Source: Mermis nigrescens (taxonomy: Eukaryota > Nematoda > Enoplea > Mermithida > Mermithidae). From it: DNA of 64,000 bases. The notes under the pieces are model-generated. The model searched no databases, was not told where the DNA came from, and saw nothing but the letters and a program-made list of their open reading frames with translations. Below are positions 45,181 to 57,074 of this stretch, in pieces (positions within the stretch are counted from its first letter, which is position 1; every line of letters begins with the position of its first letter). Location: contig JAVLUZ010000740.1 of assembly GCA_036768485.1 (NCBI GenBank), positions 186,001-250,000 of the forward strand. Reading direction: 5' to 3'. A program made the position numbers and the translations under genes.

Positions 45181-45597
45181 CTGACGTATATTACGTTTCT
45201 CTATAACGTATGTAGCAGCAAAATGCGACCAACGGATGAAATTTGAGTAGATGGACATTAGGCACTTATGTGCGGTACCTTCATAAATGTGATGGCTTAT
45301 AATTCTGGCGAACATTACCGGCTAGTTTCAAAGGGGTCAAATGACTTCCAATTTTTGACCAAAAATAGTAAAGAAGAAATGAAAATAGACAAAAAAACTG
45401 CAGATTTTTTTGCCAAAAATAGGAGAATGAGAATTTTCTCACCTTCGAGGATGCTGCGAGACAGTCGACCTTGGGTCGGGGACACCCCCAATCGCTATCC
45501 TGATACATATACGATCACGCATAACTGACTTCTAAATGTTTGTGACTGGTTCATATTTAAAGAAAGTGTATTTTGGCCTATTGGCAGTCACATAAAA
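45181..45597. other. Intergenic sequence without recognised gene
   Basis: Short frames on both strands, none recognised. Confidence 0.45.
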
Positions 45598-45800
45598 TAA
45601 TAATAATCTTTATTGACCCGTAGGTACAATACAATGTTAAGAATAATACGCAACATTTCGACAGTTAACCTACCGTCGTCGTCCAAGCTCTTACAGAATA
45701 TAAGAAGTTGTGGGCACCAGGAATTGGACCTTACAGCTAAGTATCATTCATTTCTAAAGTCTGCGGTTTTACCAACTGAGCTTCACTGGGCCAGTTGTAT
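45598..45800 (-). mobile_element. Possible tRNA-derived SINE
   Basis: Read on the - strand: an A-box-like AAGCTCAGTTGG, a B-box-like GGTCCAATTCC about 45 bases later, a body of about 100 bases, then CAATAAAGATTATTATTATT. A tRNA-like head followed by an (ATT)n tail fits a SINE. It abuts the 3' end of the Penelope-like element, so it could instead be that element's own 3' region. Confidence 0.35.
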
Positions 45801-45817
45801 AATATTGTTTGTTCCTT

Positions 45818-47061
45818 TTAAAGTAACATAATAATATTTTTAGTCTGGGCCAGGGGCCTCTCCACATGGTGTATTTTCCTCAATAGGGCTCTATTCCATA
45901 TACGACTGATCTCAATACTTCTTGAACCCACATTCTGCCCACTAGCCCTCTCCATCTCCAGGGTCTCCCGTATTTTCCTACGGTACCCATTGCTTTCTTC
46001 TGCGAGTATTGATGTATGCTCGAAATCTGGTCTACACCCACATGCTATGCAGTGTTCAGCAACCCCACTCCGTTCCTCTTTCAAATTCCTTAGTGCACTC
46101 CTATGTTCCCCAAGTCTTTTCTTAAGACTTCTACCAGTTTCCCCAATGTACTCCTTCTCACATTGTAGTGGTACCTTATACACTATGCCCTGCCGTAGAT
46201 CTAAGGGTCTCTTTGGGGCAACACTTTGTAGTCTTTTTCTGATGGTGTCTTCACTCTTTGCCACAAGGCGCACTCCATATGCTTTGCACACTCGCTTAAG
46301 CTTCATGGTTAATGCCCCACTAAATGGTACTACTGCTGTTGCAATGTAGTTAGTTGCATCACCCCTTGAGGGTGCAAGTTTTAGGGCTCTTTGTATTAAT
46401 GGGCCAGGGTATCCAGTAGCTTGAAACTCCTTAAGTATTTTCTGATGTTCACCTTCTTTACTGTGATTTGTTTGGCATATGCTCCTACATCTCATGGCCA
46501 TTCCTCTAACTATACCTGCCTTTGTGCATTTCTGATGGTTCGACTGGTAGTTTAGGTATTGACCTGTATGGGTTGGCTTACGGTACACTGATGTCTCTAG
46601 ATGGTCATGGGATCTCTTAACTAGTACATCCAGGAAAGGCAGTGTGCCTTCCACCTCCTTCTCCATGGTAAACTGAATAGCAAGATTTTGACTATTCACG
46701 TGCTGGAGGAAAGCTTCTAACTCCCGATCTCCATAATCCCAAAAGATGAATGTGTCATCAACGTACCTGAGCCACATTGTAGGTTTCTTTGGTGCTGTTT
46801 GCAGTGCCTGTCTTTCTAAATCATTCATGAACAGGTTGCACAGTACTGGTGACAATGGTGAGCACATTGACATCCCATCTACTTGCTGGTAATAATATTC
46901 CCCAAGCTGAAAGTAAGTACTCCTGACACAATATTCCACCAGTTTGGCAATGACCTCAGCACTCATAGTTGTTCTTTGTGCTAGGGTAGTATCCTGTCTA
47001 AGCAGATTCAATACACATTCTATAGCCAACTGAGTTGGGACACTTGTGAAGAGGCTCACAA
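45818..47061 (-). pseudogene. Penelope-like element: reverse transcriptase and GIY-YIG endonuclease
   Basis: About 415 residues of the C-terminal part of a Penelope-like retroelement protein. In order: SLFTSVPTQLAIECVL (RT), VDGMSMCSPLSPVLCNLFMN, RYVDDTFIF with the catalytic YVDD, FLDVLV, then the endonuclease GIVYKVPLQCEKEYIGETGR with R and E following (SLKKRLGEH). RT makes cDNA and the GIY-YIG nuclease nicks the target, as in this class. The C-terminal part is intact. The protein is interrupted at its N-terminal side by a B element (47062-47307); removing it with one duplication brings the two frames into register. A further frameshift lies near 47420. Confidence 0.9.
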
Positions 47062-47307
47062 ACCACACCTGGGCGTGGGGGGTTTGGGGGGGGGTATGCA
47101 CTCCCCAGAAACCAAAATACCCCCCCCCAGAATTCAATTTTTGAAAATTTTTTCGTTTTTTTCGCAATTTTTTGATGCCAATGGATAGTGCTTGATGAGA
47201 AACGTCGAAAAATGGTGTTTTTATCGCCATAATACCATTTTTAAGGCCATTTTTCGACCTTCAAAAAAATCTTGCACCCCCCCAGAATTTTCTTGCTGCC
47301 CACGTAT
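47062..47307 (-). mobile_element. Family B element inside the Penelope RT, perfect 8-bp duplication
   Basis: A 246-bp copy from ACCACACCTGGGCGTGG to CTGCCCACGTAT, flanked by identical GCTCACAA at 47054-47061 and 47308-47315. The interrupted RT gene shows exactly what was inserted, so the size and ends are certain. Confidence 0.95.
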
Positions 47308-47315
47308 GCTCACAA

Positions 47316-47677
47316 CGTCTAGGCTGACCTGTATTACCATTGGTTCTATCTTAGCCACAAAGTCGTTGCTATTCTTCAAGTGAGCTGGCAATGTTCTGTT
47401 GCAGTGGGTTAAGTATCTTAACCAGATATTTTGACAGAGGATGTATAGTTGTCCCAATGCAACTGACAATCGATCTAAGTGGTACTCCTGGTTTGTGAAT
47501 CTTCGGCAAACCATATATATGCGGTGCTTTGCAGCCTTCTTTGATTTTCACCTCTTTGTCCAGACCTTCTTCCTTGAGCAATTTCTTTAATGCTTGCTCT
47601 ACCCTGGTGACCGGTGTGCGTTTACCAATGGCCTTGAACTTTGAGGGATCATCAATGATCTGCTGCAGCTTATTGTT
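47316..47677 (-). pseudogene. Penelope-like RT, N-terminal side
   Basis: - strand: IIDDPSKFKAIGKRTPVTRV, HIYGLPKIHKPGVPLRSIVS and, after a frameshift near 47420, KNSNDFVAKIEP leading to SLDVVS at the B insertion. LPKIHK and PLRSIVS are hallmark RT blocks of this class. Confidence 0.85.
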
Positions 47678-47805
47678 TAGGCAGAGCTTAGAGCTATTAA
47701 AATGCTAAAAGCAGATGACACCATAGTCATTCTGCCAGCAGATAAAGGTCGTGCAGCAGTGGTGATGGACAGAATAGAGTACAACAAGTGGATGTGGATG
47801 GTGTG
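47678..47805 (+). pseudogene. Inverted 5' piece of the Penelope-like element
   Basis: On the + strand: MLKADDTIVILPADKGRAAV then VMDRIEYNK, the segment that normally directly precedes the - strand part at 47677. It is therefore a 5' inversion of the same copy, joined over a short AACAA-AAG similarity. Confidence 0.8.
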
Positions 47806-49581
47806 GATGGTGTAAAAAACGGATTTTAAGTAAGATTTCTCTGCCAAATTTTTTCCGCTTATGAGTCATTGTAAATTGAAGACAGCATTAATAAAGTGCC
47901 TCTCAGGGGCTACACATCGCAGCAAACCGCATTTAAAAAACGCAATATTGAGTTATTTATGGGGGGTGTAAAGTTTGAAATCAGAGGTAAAAAATTGGCG
48001 AAAAAACACGTTTTTTCCGAAGTTTGATCAATAAATCATACCAAATAATTTTTGCAACAGAATTTTGGCACACAGGAATGTACCACGATTTAAAAGCTAT
48101 AAATTGTACCAAACCGAATTTCTTTAAACTCAATGGGAAGTTCGATACGGAATTTTAAAGTTTACAGTGTTCTAAATGATGGAAAATACGTTTTTGTTGC
48201 GTTTTTTGTTCGCCACTATCTCCGTCCAGAAGTCTGGATAAGTCCAATAGAATAAAAATAAAGTGCTTTATATCGGGTGCATGTCAAAGCAAATTGTCTA
48301 TACATTAATATTTAGCGAGTGTAAAGTCAAAAATTTGGTGTTTAAAATGCGTTTCTGTCTTGTTTTTTCTGCCTGCTTCTCCGGTTACGAGTCAGGAACA
48401 CGTTTATCAAGTCCAGAAATGGACCATGAACCAAATTTGATATGCCAGTCTGGCGCATATGTTTACACTCTACAGTGTTGTAAAGTAGTTTACACCTATT
48501 GTTAGTTTGCCCATAGAACATTATGGAGACTTAATTTTTTTCATAAATATTAATCGTAATATCGGAACAATATCAAAATTACGAATCTGACCAAAATCTT
48601 CTTTACACTAGGTGTTTATATGAAGTTTACACTACATATGTATTTATCTTCGTTTTTGAGCATTCCAGAAACCTAATTTTTTCCTGGTCTAGAAATTTTC
48701 AAAGAATCAAATGTGAGACGTCACGTAGGCGCGTTTGTTTACATCCAACAGTGATGTAAAGTAGTTTACACTCATTGTTTATTTGTCCTCAGACCATTGC
48801 AGAGACATAATTTTTTCATGAATGTTGATCATAATATCCGAGTAATTTTTTACACTGCATGTTAGCCTTTGTTCAAGAGCATTGCAAAAACCGAAATTTT
48901 TTCCTGAGATCTAAAAATTTACAGGGAAAAAAATATATACGTCAGTTCGGCGCTCTTGCTTACACTCAGCAGTATTGCAAAGTGGTTTAAGCCTAATGTT
49001 TATTTGTCTTTAAAACATTATGGAGACTCATTTTTCCATAAATGTTGAAAGTAATATCGGAGCAATATCAAAATTACGAATCCGACTAAAATATTCTTTA
49101 CGCTATGTGTTTGTGTAAAGTTTACATTACGTGTTAACCTTTAATTTGATAGACTTGCAGAGACTTTGTAACTGAAGTCAAGAAATTTTCAAGGATTCAT
49201 ATGTGAGACATCAATTAAGTGAGTTTGTTTACCCTCAAAAGTAATCTAAAGTGATTTAAAAATTATGTTCAAGTGTCCTTAGATCATTGAAGAGATGAAA
49301 TTTTGTCTTAAATGGGTTGCATTAAAGTTAAATCCTTCTTAGCCGTGTTTATAATATTTTCCACAAAATCTTGCACATGGAGAGCAATCGTTTAATTGAT
49401 GTAAATTGCCTGCAAAAGTGGTTTAAAATGAACCAGCAATCACACTACTGTGCACAGAAGTCGACAAAGATACAATGCAGATTTATTGTAATCATATACA
49501 TTAATAAGCTGTAAATCGGAAATACACCATTTGGAATGGAAAAGACTGCAGTTAATGAATACATATGTTAAACTTATTATC
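47806..49581 (+). mobile_element. Family A, diverged partial copy
   Basis: The sequence follows the middle and later part of family A (from the block GTAAAAAACGGATTTTAAGT) but is clearly more diverged. TTTACACT...TGTAAAG dyads recur every 110-150 bases (e.g. around 48470, 48610, 48740, 48960, 49100). The 3' end is cut by the head of the next copy at 49582. Confidence 0.65.
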
Positions 49582-52500
49582 ATAGGTAGCGCGATAGCGC
49601 TACCTATAATATACTTGGCCATCCTTTTTCTTATATGTTTATCACAGCGAGTGCGAAATTTGTGTCCCCCCTCACAGCAACAACGGCACACACCTGGGAG
49701 GTGCGGTTTTTTTAATCGATGGATAATTAAAAAATTCGATGCCCGTGTTTTTTTCGTTTGTTTACACTCAATACTGAATTAGCAATGAGCGTGTAAAGTG
49801 TAAAGCAAAATATCAAATAATTTGCGGAGGGCCAATGTTTTTTTAAAAATGTTGCCCCCAGCTGAAGATGACAATCTGACCTTGAATTTACTTTACACTC
49901 AATAGTTCTTGCACAAAAGTGTAAAGTATACGTGTTTTTTTACTCTTTACGTGCCCTTCAGCTTATCTAACTCAATTTGGTTTCTGTGCAGTCCAATCGG
50001 TTCTATAATGTAGAGGGTTGCAAAATCTCAAATCGATTTTTTTCCTTTCTTATAACGCAATATTTCTTGATCTGTGATCGTTTTAGTATAAAGGGTTCGA
50101 GACGAAAGACGATATCTCTTCAACTACTCCGCTAAGTAGGCGGAACATGCTAATTATGCTTGAAAGGTGCCCTGACCTTAGCGTTACAGATCCCAGTTTA
50201 TTTTGTTTTATACACCCAATATTGCGGTATTAGCACAAGTGTAAAGTTTACACCGAGAGGCATTTTTGCGCCCAGAGCGTCGTGGATGATGAATTTTTTT
50301 AAAATGTTCTCCGTGAGGTCAGAATAACGAATCTGACCTTTAAATTTTCTACAGCCAGTGTTTGTTGAGGTATAAAGAGGTGAACTTTGAATTATACCTA
50401 CATCTATTTTCTAATGCCGATAGATAACTCCGTATTGCATATTTTTGATCAGATTTTTCGTATTTCAGAGGTTTTTGACTCGTCTTCAATAAAATAATTA
50501 TTTTTATCATCATAAATGCAATATTCTAAACTTCAGTAGAATGATGAATATCTTTCAAAATAGGATAATCAAGCTGAAATCTGCTGAAATGTCGAGTTGG
50601 CGCAGTGGTTGACAACTCCGTTCTCGGATGCGGTATTAAACAAAGAATGATGGGTTCGAATCTTCTGAATGCTGACTTTTTCATTTTTTTTAATTCTTTT
50701 TGCAAAACCATGTACTTCATTTGACTGATATATCTATTTAGGTCCTGCAGATAACACTTTTTTTGTTTTTTGAATTTCGCCTCAGTTCTCGAATGGGAGT
50801 GTAAGAGTGTGAAAATCTGGGGGCGAAAAGACACATTTTGGCCGAGTTTTCGACATGTTTATGTCTGCCAACAACTCCAGTTATAGTTATAGGAAATTTT
50901 TTCTGACAGAAATGTACTTCGGATCAAGGGCTATCTTGTGCTTACCAGCAAACTTTTCTACAATCAATACGCAGTTAGTACCAGGGTTTTAAACGTTACT
51001 CTCTAGTGGATGAGTAAAAACAGATTTTGTCCAAGATTTCTCTGCCAAAAGTTAGTTAATTAAATAAAATAGAAATAAAGTAACTTCTAATGGCTACACG
51101 TCGAAGCGAGCCGCGTTCAAAAAAACGTTATATTGAGTTGTTTACGGGGTGTAAAGTTCGAAATCTGAGGTGTAAAGTGGGCAAAAAACAGGTTATTTCG
51201 TATTTTGATTGATGAATCATATGAAATATTTTGCGGAACATAAGTTTGGTACATACAAACCTACTACGATCAAAGGGCAACAAACTGGCCCGAACCAAAT
51301 TTATTTACATTCAATGGGCGTTAGGTTCAGATTTTTAAAGTTTACAATGTGGTGGACAGTGGAAAATACGCGTTTGTACATTTGTTGTTCGCCACTTCCT
51401 CTGTTCAGAAGTCAGACGAGGTCGAATAGGATAAAAAATGACGTATAATTCCAGTTTTTTCCACGTAAAATCAGAATTGGGAAATTGACTGTTAGTATTC
51501 TCTACACATAGTAGTTTTGTAAAGTTTGCACAATTCATTTGTTGTTAATATGTAGTTTATACTACAAATTTATTTTACTACCAAATCTGAGCGTTAGTGT
51601 TCCTTACACTTGATATTTGCGTGAAATTTTGGAATTTTTGCCGAAAAACTTTGTTTTTTAATTTACCAACATCCCACCTTTTCAATTTTCTTAAAGTTTA
51701 AAATCTTTTACAATTCTCTTCATAATTTAATGGTAGGTTTAAACTTAAGTTTCTCTTGGTTTACAACTCTCGCTTAGTAAGCTCATTTTTCAAAACTTTT
51801 TCTCATAGTGATCAATCGCGTTTAGTTTGGAATTGGTGGACGGCCCTTATTTTATTACTCGGCTTAAATAATTCAAGTGACTGTCTTTTGATTATTTTCT
51901 TTATCGCAAATTCAAACACCCAAATTTCAATTAAAATCATAAAAATTATTTCATAATTTTTATGTAAGATGATCTGGCTGGTTGAGAGCTCTTTTTTGTT
52001 GTTTTCATTGTTCATTGTGCTCGTAGGAACCAGAAAATAAATAGTTTTTCGCCATAGGTATTCTCTGGCGGAAGCAAGTTAACAAAGCTTTTTGCGTTAA
52101 TTATTATTTTGGTCCAAAATAGGTCAACTGACCTAGGGCAAAAATTCCGGGGTTACTTAATTACTACTGCCTTAGGTTTTTAGGGCATAGCTGCCAATAG
52201 CTCTGCAGGTACGGACGAATTTAGGTCCGAGGAGTTTGAGACCGTAGTTATTGAGGGTCGTGTGGTTGAGTCCGGCGTTACAGCTCAAGCAACCTGACTA
52301 GCGCTAAGTGTAGCCAGGTACTTAAGTAAGTCCCGTAGGTACAGTTATATGTCGTTTCCAAGTTAATTTAAATGTGGAACGACCTCTATAACTTACAGGA
52401 CTGTTTAGAATGTAACATATATTTACTATAGCTAATAAAAATAGTAAACTTTATACTTCCGACAATCAAGAGCATATCTAGCTCAGTTTTAAATTCTATG

Positions 52501-52654
52501 CAGTCTGATTGATTTCAAAAGGTAGACGGTTATAAAATCTAGGGAGTCTTTTTTTTGAAACAATATCTTTTAAATTTAGAGGCAATTAATTTATATTAAG
52601 AACAATATTGTTTTCCGCGTTCTTGGACTGCTGTCATTATTGTGGTATGTTACT
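49582..52654 (+). mobile_element. Family A, copy 4, interrupted
   Basis: Perfect head hairpin TAGGTAGCGC-GATA-GCGCTACCTA at 49584-49607, tRNA-like segment 50597-50663, body up to about 51655. About 940 bases of unrelated sequence follow, then a last family A piece (52595-52654, with TTTTCCGCGTTCTTGGACTG) ending exactly where the Maverick begins. Confidence 0.75.
51660..52594. other. Unassigned insert in family A copy 4
   Basis: No recognised gene. A more GC-balanced patch at 52190-52330 (GGTACGGACGAATTTAGG, GTTGAGTCCGGCG) has no match elsewhere in the window. Confidence 0.4.
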
Positions 52655-52950
52655 AGTAGTACGGCCTGCCCCTTGAGGTATACAATGCTTAAGCATAGCA
52701 CATGCTTAAGCATAGAGCCTCCATGAGGCGCTAAGCGTCTACAATGGGGTCATACTACTACACAATAAAGCACGAAAGTACAGACGTGAAGCGCCCCAAC
52801 TATTCACAGTCGGTTATCCGGGACGGGCGGAACCGATTAATTTTAATTTGCATAAGTAGCTACCAGCCTCCCCATGCTATTGTTCTAATTTTAGTTCAGA
52901 TCATCAACTATCTCGGTTGACTGCACGTTGACTCGCAGACGATGAGTCAT
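52655..52950 (+). mobile_element. Maverick/Polinton left terminal region
   Basis: The family A sequence ...GGTATGTTACT is broken before AGTAGTACGGCCTGCCCC. In the unbroken copy at 44140 the sequence goes on GTTACTGTATG, so the insertion point is known to the base. An AGT start is usual for Polintons. Two perfect ATGCTTAAGCAT palindromes lie at 52685-52696 and 52702-52713. The other end lies outside the window or is lost, so the terminal repeat length and 6-bp duplication cannot be checked. Confidence 0.65.
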
Positions 52951-53035
52951 CATGGGTTCTATTTTTAAAACAAAAATTTTAAAAGAACTGGAAATTTCCG
53001 GTTTCACTGATACCAAAAATAGTCTCATCTCAGAA

Positions 53036-53060
53036 GGTATAAAAGGAGAGAGCAGGCAAG
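53036..53060 (+). promoter_or_regulatory. TATA-type promoter of the Maverick gene
   Basis: GGTATAAAAGGAGAGAGC lies about 90 bases upstream of the first ATG (53131), a good TATA box. No initiator was identified. Confidence 0.45.
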
Positions 53061-53130
53061 AAAAAATCATTCTCCAAAATTATTACTCTTTTGAAGTGCT
53101 CAATTTCTGCTCTTTATTTTACTTATTGAA

Positions 53131-53843
53131 ATGGCTTCTGACATTGAAATGGAAGACCTTTCAACGCTAGATGAGTGGTACGAATCGGACGAAGAAATGC
53201 GAGAGGAAGACCTTGAAATTGTGGACGAGTGGTTTCCCCAGAAGATTTTTACGAGCTGGGGGAGCCAACAACGGAAAAGATCAAACGCTTCAACACCGAA
53301 GGACGCGCCTACACATTGAACTTTAAAAATCTGGATCGTCTTGATTTGGGAAAAATTTGGCCGAAATTTTCGATAGCGCAATCACACAAATTTTGGACAC
53401 TTCTAACACGACTGACATGGTGGGCCTGCAAATTACACACCCAACACTTAAAAAACCGGCGATCGTGCCTTTCCGAAAAAGGCGAACAAATAAAAGGCGA
53501 GCAAATCGTACACACCATTGAGCGCATCCTACAATCCAATGAAGAAGTGCGACTTGAACAGCCGGAAACGCGGATAAAAATGGTACAGGTTAGCCCCCGA
53601 GTGGCTCAGGTCAGCACAAACGTAGATTTATAAATTTGGAAAAAGAAATGAAAGCAAAACATTGCTTTGTAAAAATTAAAAATAATGATGATTTATGTTT
53701 AGCTAGGGCATTAGTTGTAGCTAAAGCACGTGCACTTGCATAAGGAAAAACCTAATGACAAAACTTTGGAATGGCGATTTAAGAACATTTGTAAAAGGAT
53801 ACAGCTATAAGAAAAGCACAACACTAAGGCAGCGCTGGAACTG
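53131..53843 (+). pseudogene. Maverick polymerase N-terminal region, frameshifted
   Basis: The region starts with an acidic stretch (MASDIEMEDLSTLDEWYESD) and continues in other frames with RAYTLNFKNL, a GLQITHPTLKKPAIVPF segment, ERILQSNEEVRL and NDDLCLARALVVA. The IxHPxLxxPixxPF and VLQSNE blocks are characteristic of the segment before the exonuclease of Polinton protein-primed polymerases. At least four frame changes (near 53230, 53365, 53500 and 53740) separate them. Could also be a separate ORF upstream of the polymerase. Confidence 0.7.
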
Positions 53844-55499
53844 TTGACTAAAGCGGGTCTTAAAGATCATGTAGGCCCTTGTGGCATACCTGAACTGCAA
53901 GCATTGCAGGCTGCAACGCCAAATTTTCAAATTAAAGTTTTTAGTGCTGATTTTTGCACTGCCATAGTTTTTGAGGGGCCGTCCGCAGAAAAAGTTATAC
54001 ACTTATATCACCACGACAGTCATTTTGATGTCATAGGCAGTATGGCCGGCTTTATGAACCGTAGTTACTTTTGTGAACCTTGCAACAAGGGATACAGCAA
54101 AAAGGGAGAACACCGCTGTTCTAAAGTTTGTCCCTGTTGCTACGGTCCTGCTTGCCCTAATGTTGCTCTCATGGAATGCAATGACTGTAATCGCCTATTC
54201 AGGGGTCGAAAGTGTTTTGAAAATCATAAAAAAGTCGGAAAAAACGAAAAGTCGATCTGTCAGCAAAAGATGCTATGTAAAAACTGTGGTCGGCATATAA
54301 ATAGAGCCGATAAAATACAAAAGCATAAGTGCGGCCACTTTTACTGCAAAACGTGCGAAGCTGACGTGCCAACAAATGATCACAAGTGTTACATGCAAAT
54401 TGTAGCCGAAGAAAAGGATGACAAGAAAAAGACTAAATATGTGTTTTTCGATTTTGAAACCAGACAAGAAAAAGCGTGTGGCAATTCAAGACTCGAACAC
54501 GAACCCAATCTGTGTATAGCGCACACTGTTTGTACAGATTGCATAGCAAAGCCGCTAGGACAGTGCGATAAATGCGGGGAAAATAGACGTATATTTTACG
54601 GCGACAATTGTACAGATGCGTTTTGTGATTACCTGTTTGGCCTCAAAAACGCGATAGCAATCGCCCATAACGCTAAAGGTTTCGACGGACATTTCATCTT
54701 AAAATACCTTTTTAAACAAGCACTTGCCCCCACTATCATCACAAAAGGCTTAGAAATCATGAGTCTGAGTGCTGGGTCTGTAAAACTAATCGATTCCTTC
54801 AACTTTCTCCCCATAGCCCTATCCGCTCTGCCAAAAACCTTCGATGAGCCTGAACTCAAAAAGGATTTTTCCCACATCTCTTTAACACAAAGGGCGAACG
54901 AAAACTATGTGGGTGAGTGGCCAGACGCTTGGTACTATTCCCCAGCCACCATGAGTCCCAAAAACAAAGAAGCCTTCCAAAAATGGTACGCTGAACAAAA
55001 AGGGAAAATTTTCGACTTTAAGTCAGAACTTTTGGCTTATTGTGAGTCTGACGTCGACATTTTAAGGCGATGTTGTATAAAATTCCGCAATCTATTTCTA
55101 GCCGAGACCGGAATGGATCCGTTCGAGTGCTCATTAACAATAGCGAGCGCGTGTAATAAAGTTTTCCGGTCAACTTACTTAAAGCCAAAAACAATAGGCA
55201 TTGTACCACATGGAGGGTACAGAAGGATGGAAAAACACTCAATAACAGCCATTAAATGGCTAAAGTGGATGAGCGAGACGAATAAAATCAACATCAGGCA
55301 TGCACGCAATATGGGCGAGCAAAAAGTGGGCAACTATCGCGTAGACGGCCTACATGAAAATACAGTATACGAATTTAACGGGTGCTTCTGGCACGGGTGC
55401 CCTAAGTGTATGAAGAAAAGGACGCAAATGACGGCTGATCAAATAACATCCGCCGAAGAAGCCTTCCAAAACACAGTGAGACGGCGCAAAAGAAATTGA
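53844..55499 (+). pseudogene. Maverick/Polinton protein-primed DNA polymerase B, exonuclease part
   Basis: A 551-residue open frame. Residues about 75-190 hold many Cys/His pairs (FCEPCNKGYSKKGEHRC, CKNCGRH, CKTCEADVP), zinc-binding by appearance. The 3'-5' exonuclease follows: ExoI YVFFDFETR, ExoII NAKGFDGHFILKYL, ExoIII YCESDVDIL, with the acidic residues in place. Then ASACNKVFRS and EFNGCFWHGCPKC, both usual for type B polymerases of Polintons and their virus relatives. A frameshift near 55490 leads to the next segment (ELWECEL). Confidence 0.88.
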
Positions 55500-55753
55500 A
55501 GCCAAGGGCTACAGTGTTATAGAACTCTGGGAGTGCGAATTAAGACAGGAATTGAAAATAAATCCTGTAATGAAACAATTTTTCGATTCAATAAAGATTG
55601 TTGACCCACTCGACCCCAGAGAAGCGTTTTATGGTGGGCGCACAAACGCAATAAAGTTATATGAGAAAATAAAACGCAATGAGAACGGCGAACCGTTAGA
55701 GCATATAATGTACACAGATATATGCAGTTTATACCCAACTGTAAATAAATACG
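55500..55753 (+). pseudogene. Maverick DNA polymerase, start of the palm, truncated
   Basis: After the frame change: VIELWECELRQELKINP, DPREAFYGGRTNA and YTDICSLYPTVNKYG, which is polymerase motif A (DxxSLYP) with its Asp. The protein stops there: the next bases are the end of a TIR element, and motifs B and C (KxY, DTD) are not in the window. The polymerase is therefore dead. Confidence 0.88.
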
Positions 55754-57071
55754 GTCCCGTCTCAGCAGACCCACCGTCCCGCTTGACCCACCATCCCGCT
55801 AGACCCACCGTCCCACTAGACCCACTTTTTCGTCCCGCTAGACCCACCGGAAGTCTCGCTAGACCCACCACGTGCATAATGAGGTGTCCCGCTAGACCCA
55901 CCATTTTGCGACCGTCCCGCTAGACCCACTGTCTCGGAAGACCCACCAGAGAAGAAAATTATGTATGCTTATAAGCAAAAACAGAAACGCTTGCAAAGTG
56001 TATCCATTCAGGTATATATGTCCAGTCAAATATATAAATAATTAATTCAAAAATAATTACATTTAATTAAGTACCTAATCAATTAAATTTAATTAATAAA
56101 TCAATAAATTTTGTATATTATTGCATGATACTGTGTGCATTATAAATTATAAGATGCAAAGAAGGTATGTGCGTGCGTGTATGTGTGTGGCAATGGTAAG
56201 TAACCAGCCATGGCCGATTATTTTTAAAATTTTTATTTTTCATGTCAAGGAATACACTCTTGTCAAACACATTTCAGAGTGCATTTTTTGCTTTTTATCG
56301 AAATGGTATTGTACTCTTTGTATCCCCCGATCAGGGAATTTCCGCATATTAAGTAGGCACACAGATTGAAGCATTGACACTGCATTCCGATAACAGTACA
56401 GATATGCAAATATGAAAATGATGAAAAGCATGTAGTCATTTCACAAAGACGTGCTCAACAATAATCGGGCCGAACGGATGTTGCAAATTCTCACTAAAAA
56501 ATCGAAAATGTTAATTAGTTCATTGTCAATAAATCTCGAATATGTTTTTGAAAATAGGATCTATGGAGGGCTAATGTCCATGTGCTCAGTTTATTTCATC
56601 GCTTCAAAGACTATATAGAAATTTTGATTTCGAATCGAGCCATGAATTTTAGTCGCGCTAATTTCGTTTTAACTCGTTACATGAAGTCAGCTATGTTAGT
56701 CTGTGAAGCTGATAATAACGAAACTTTTTGTATTTTTCAAAAAATCGTATATTAAATCTAATTGATTAGGGGTTAATTAAATGTAATTATTTTTTAATTA
56801 ATTATTTACATATTTGACTAAACATATATACTTGAATTGATACACTTTGCAAGCGTTTCTGTTTTTGCTCATAAGCGTACATAATTTTCTTCTCTGGTGG
56901 GTCTTCAGAGACAGTGGGTCTAGCGGGACGGTCGCAAAATGGTGGGTCTAGCGGGACACTTCATTATGCACGTGGTGGGTCTAGCGAGACTTCCGATGGG
57001 TCTAGCGGGACGAAAAAGTGGGTCTAGTGGGACGGTGGGTCTAGCGGGACGGGTGGGTCTAGCGGGACGGT
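55754..57071. mobile_element. 1.3-kb TIR element with 17-bp GACCCACCGTCCCGCTA repeats
   Basis: Inverted ends of about 310 bp. Each begins with some eight copies of GTCCCGCTAGACCCACC (variants present), followed by a shared GAAGAAAATTATGTAYGCTT, CAAAAACAGAAACGCTTGCA and an ATTTAATTAA block. The outermost bases are GGTCCCGTCTCAG at left and GGTTCCTTGACCC at right. The centre (56070-56760) has no recognisable gene. Left flank AAATAC and right flank GACTTA differ, so there is no target duplication. Confidence 0.85.
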
Positions 57072-57074
57072 GGG

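Noticed and set aside
45598..45820. Hammerhead ribozyme of the Penelope-like element
   Set aside because: A GTCGAAATG segment recalls the 3' part of such ribozymes, but no CTGATGA core was found at the right distance.
55754..55930. Open frame of Pro/Arg/Thr repeats continuing from the Maverick polymerase
   Set aside because: It is a translation of the 17-bp terminal repeats of the inserted element.
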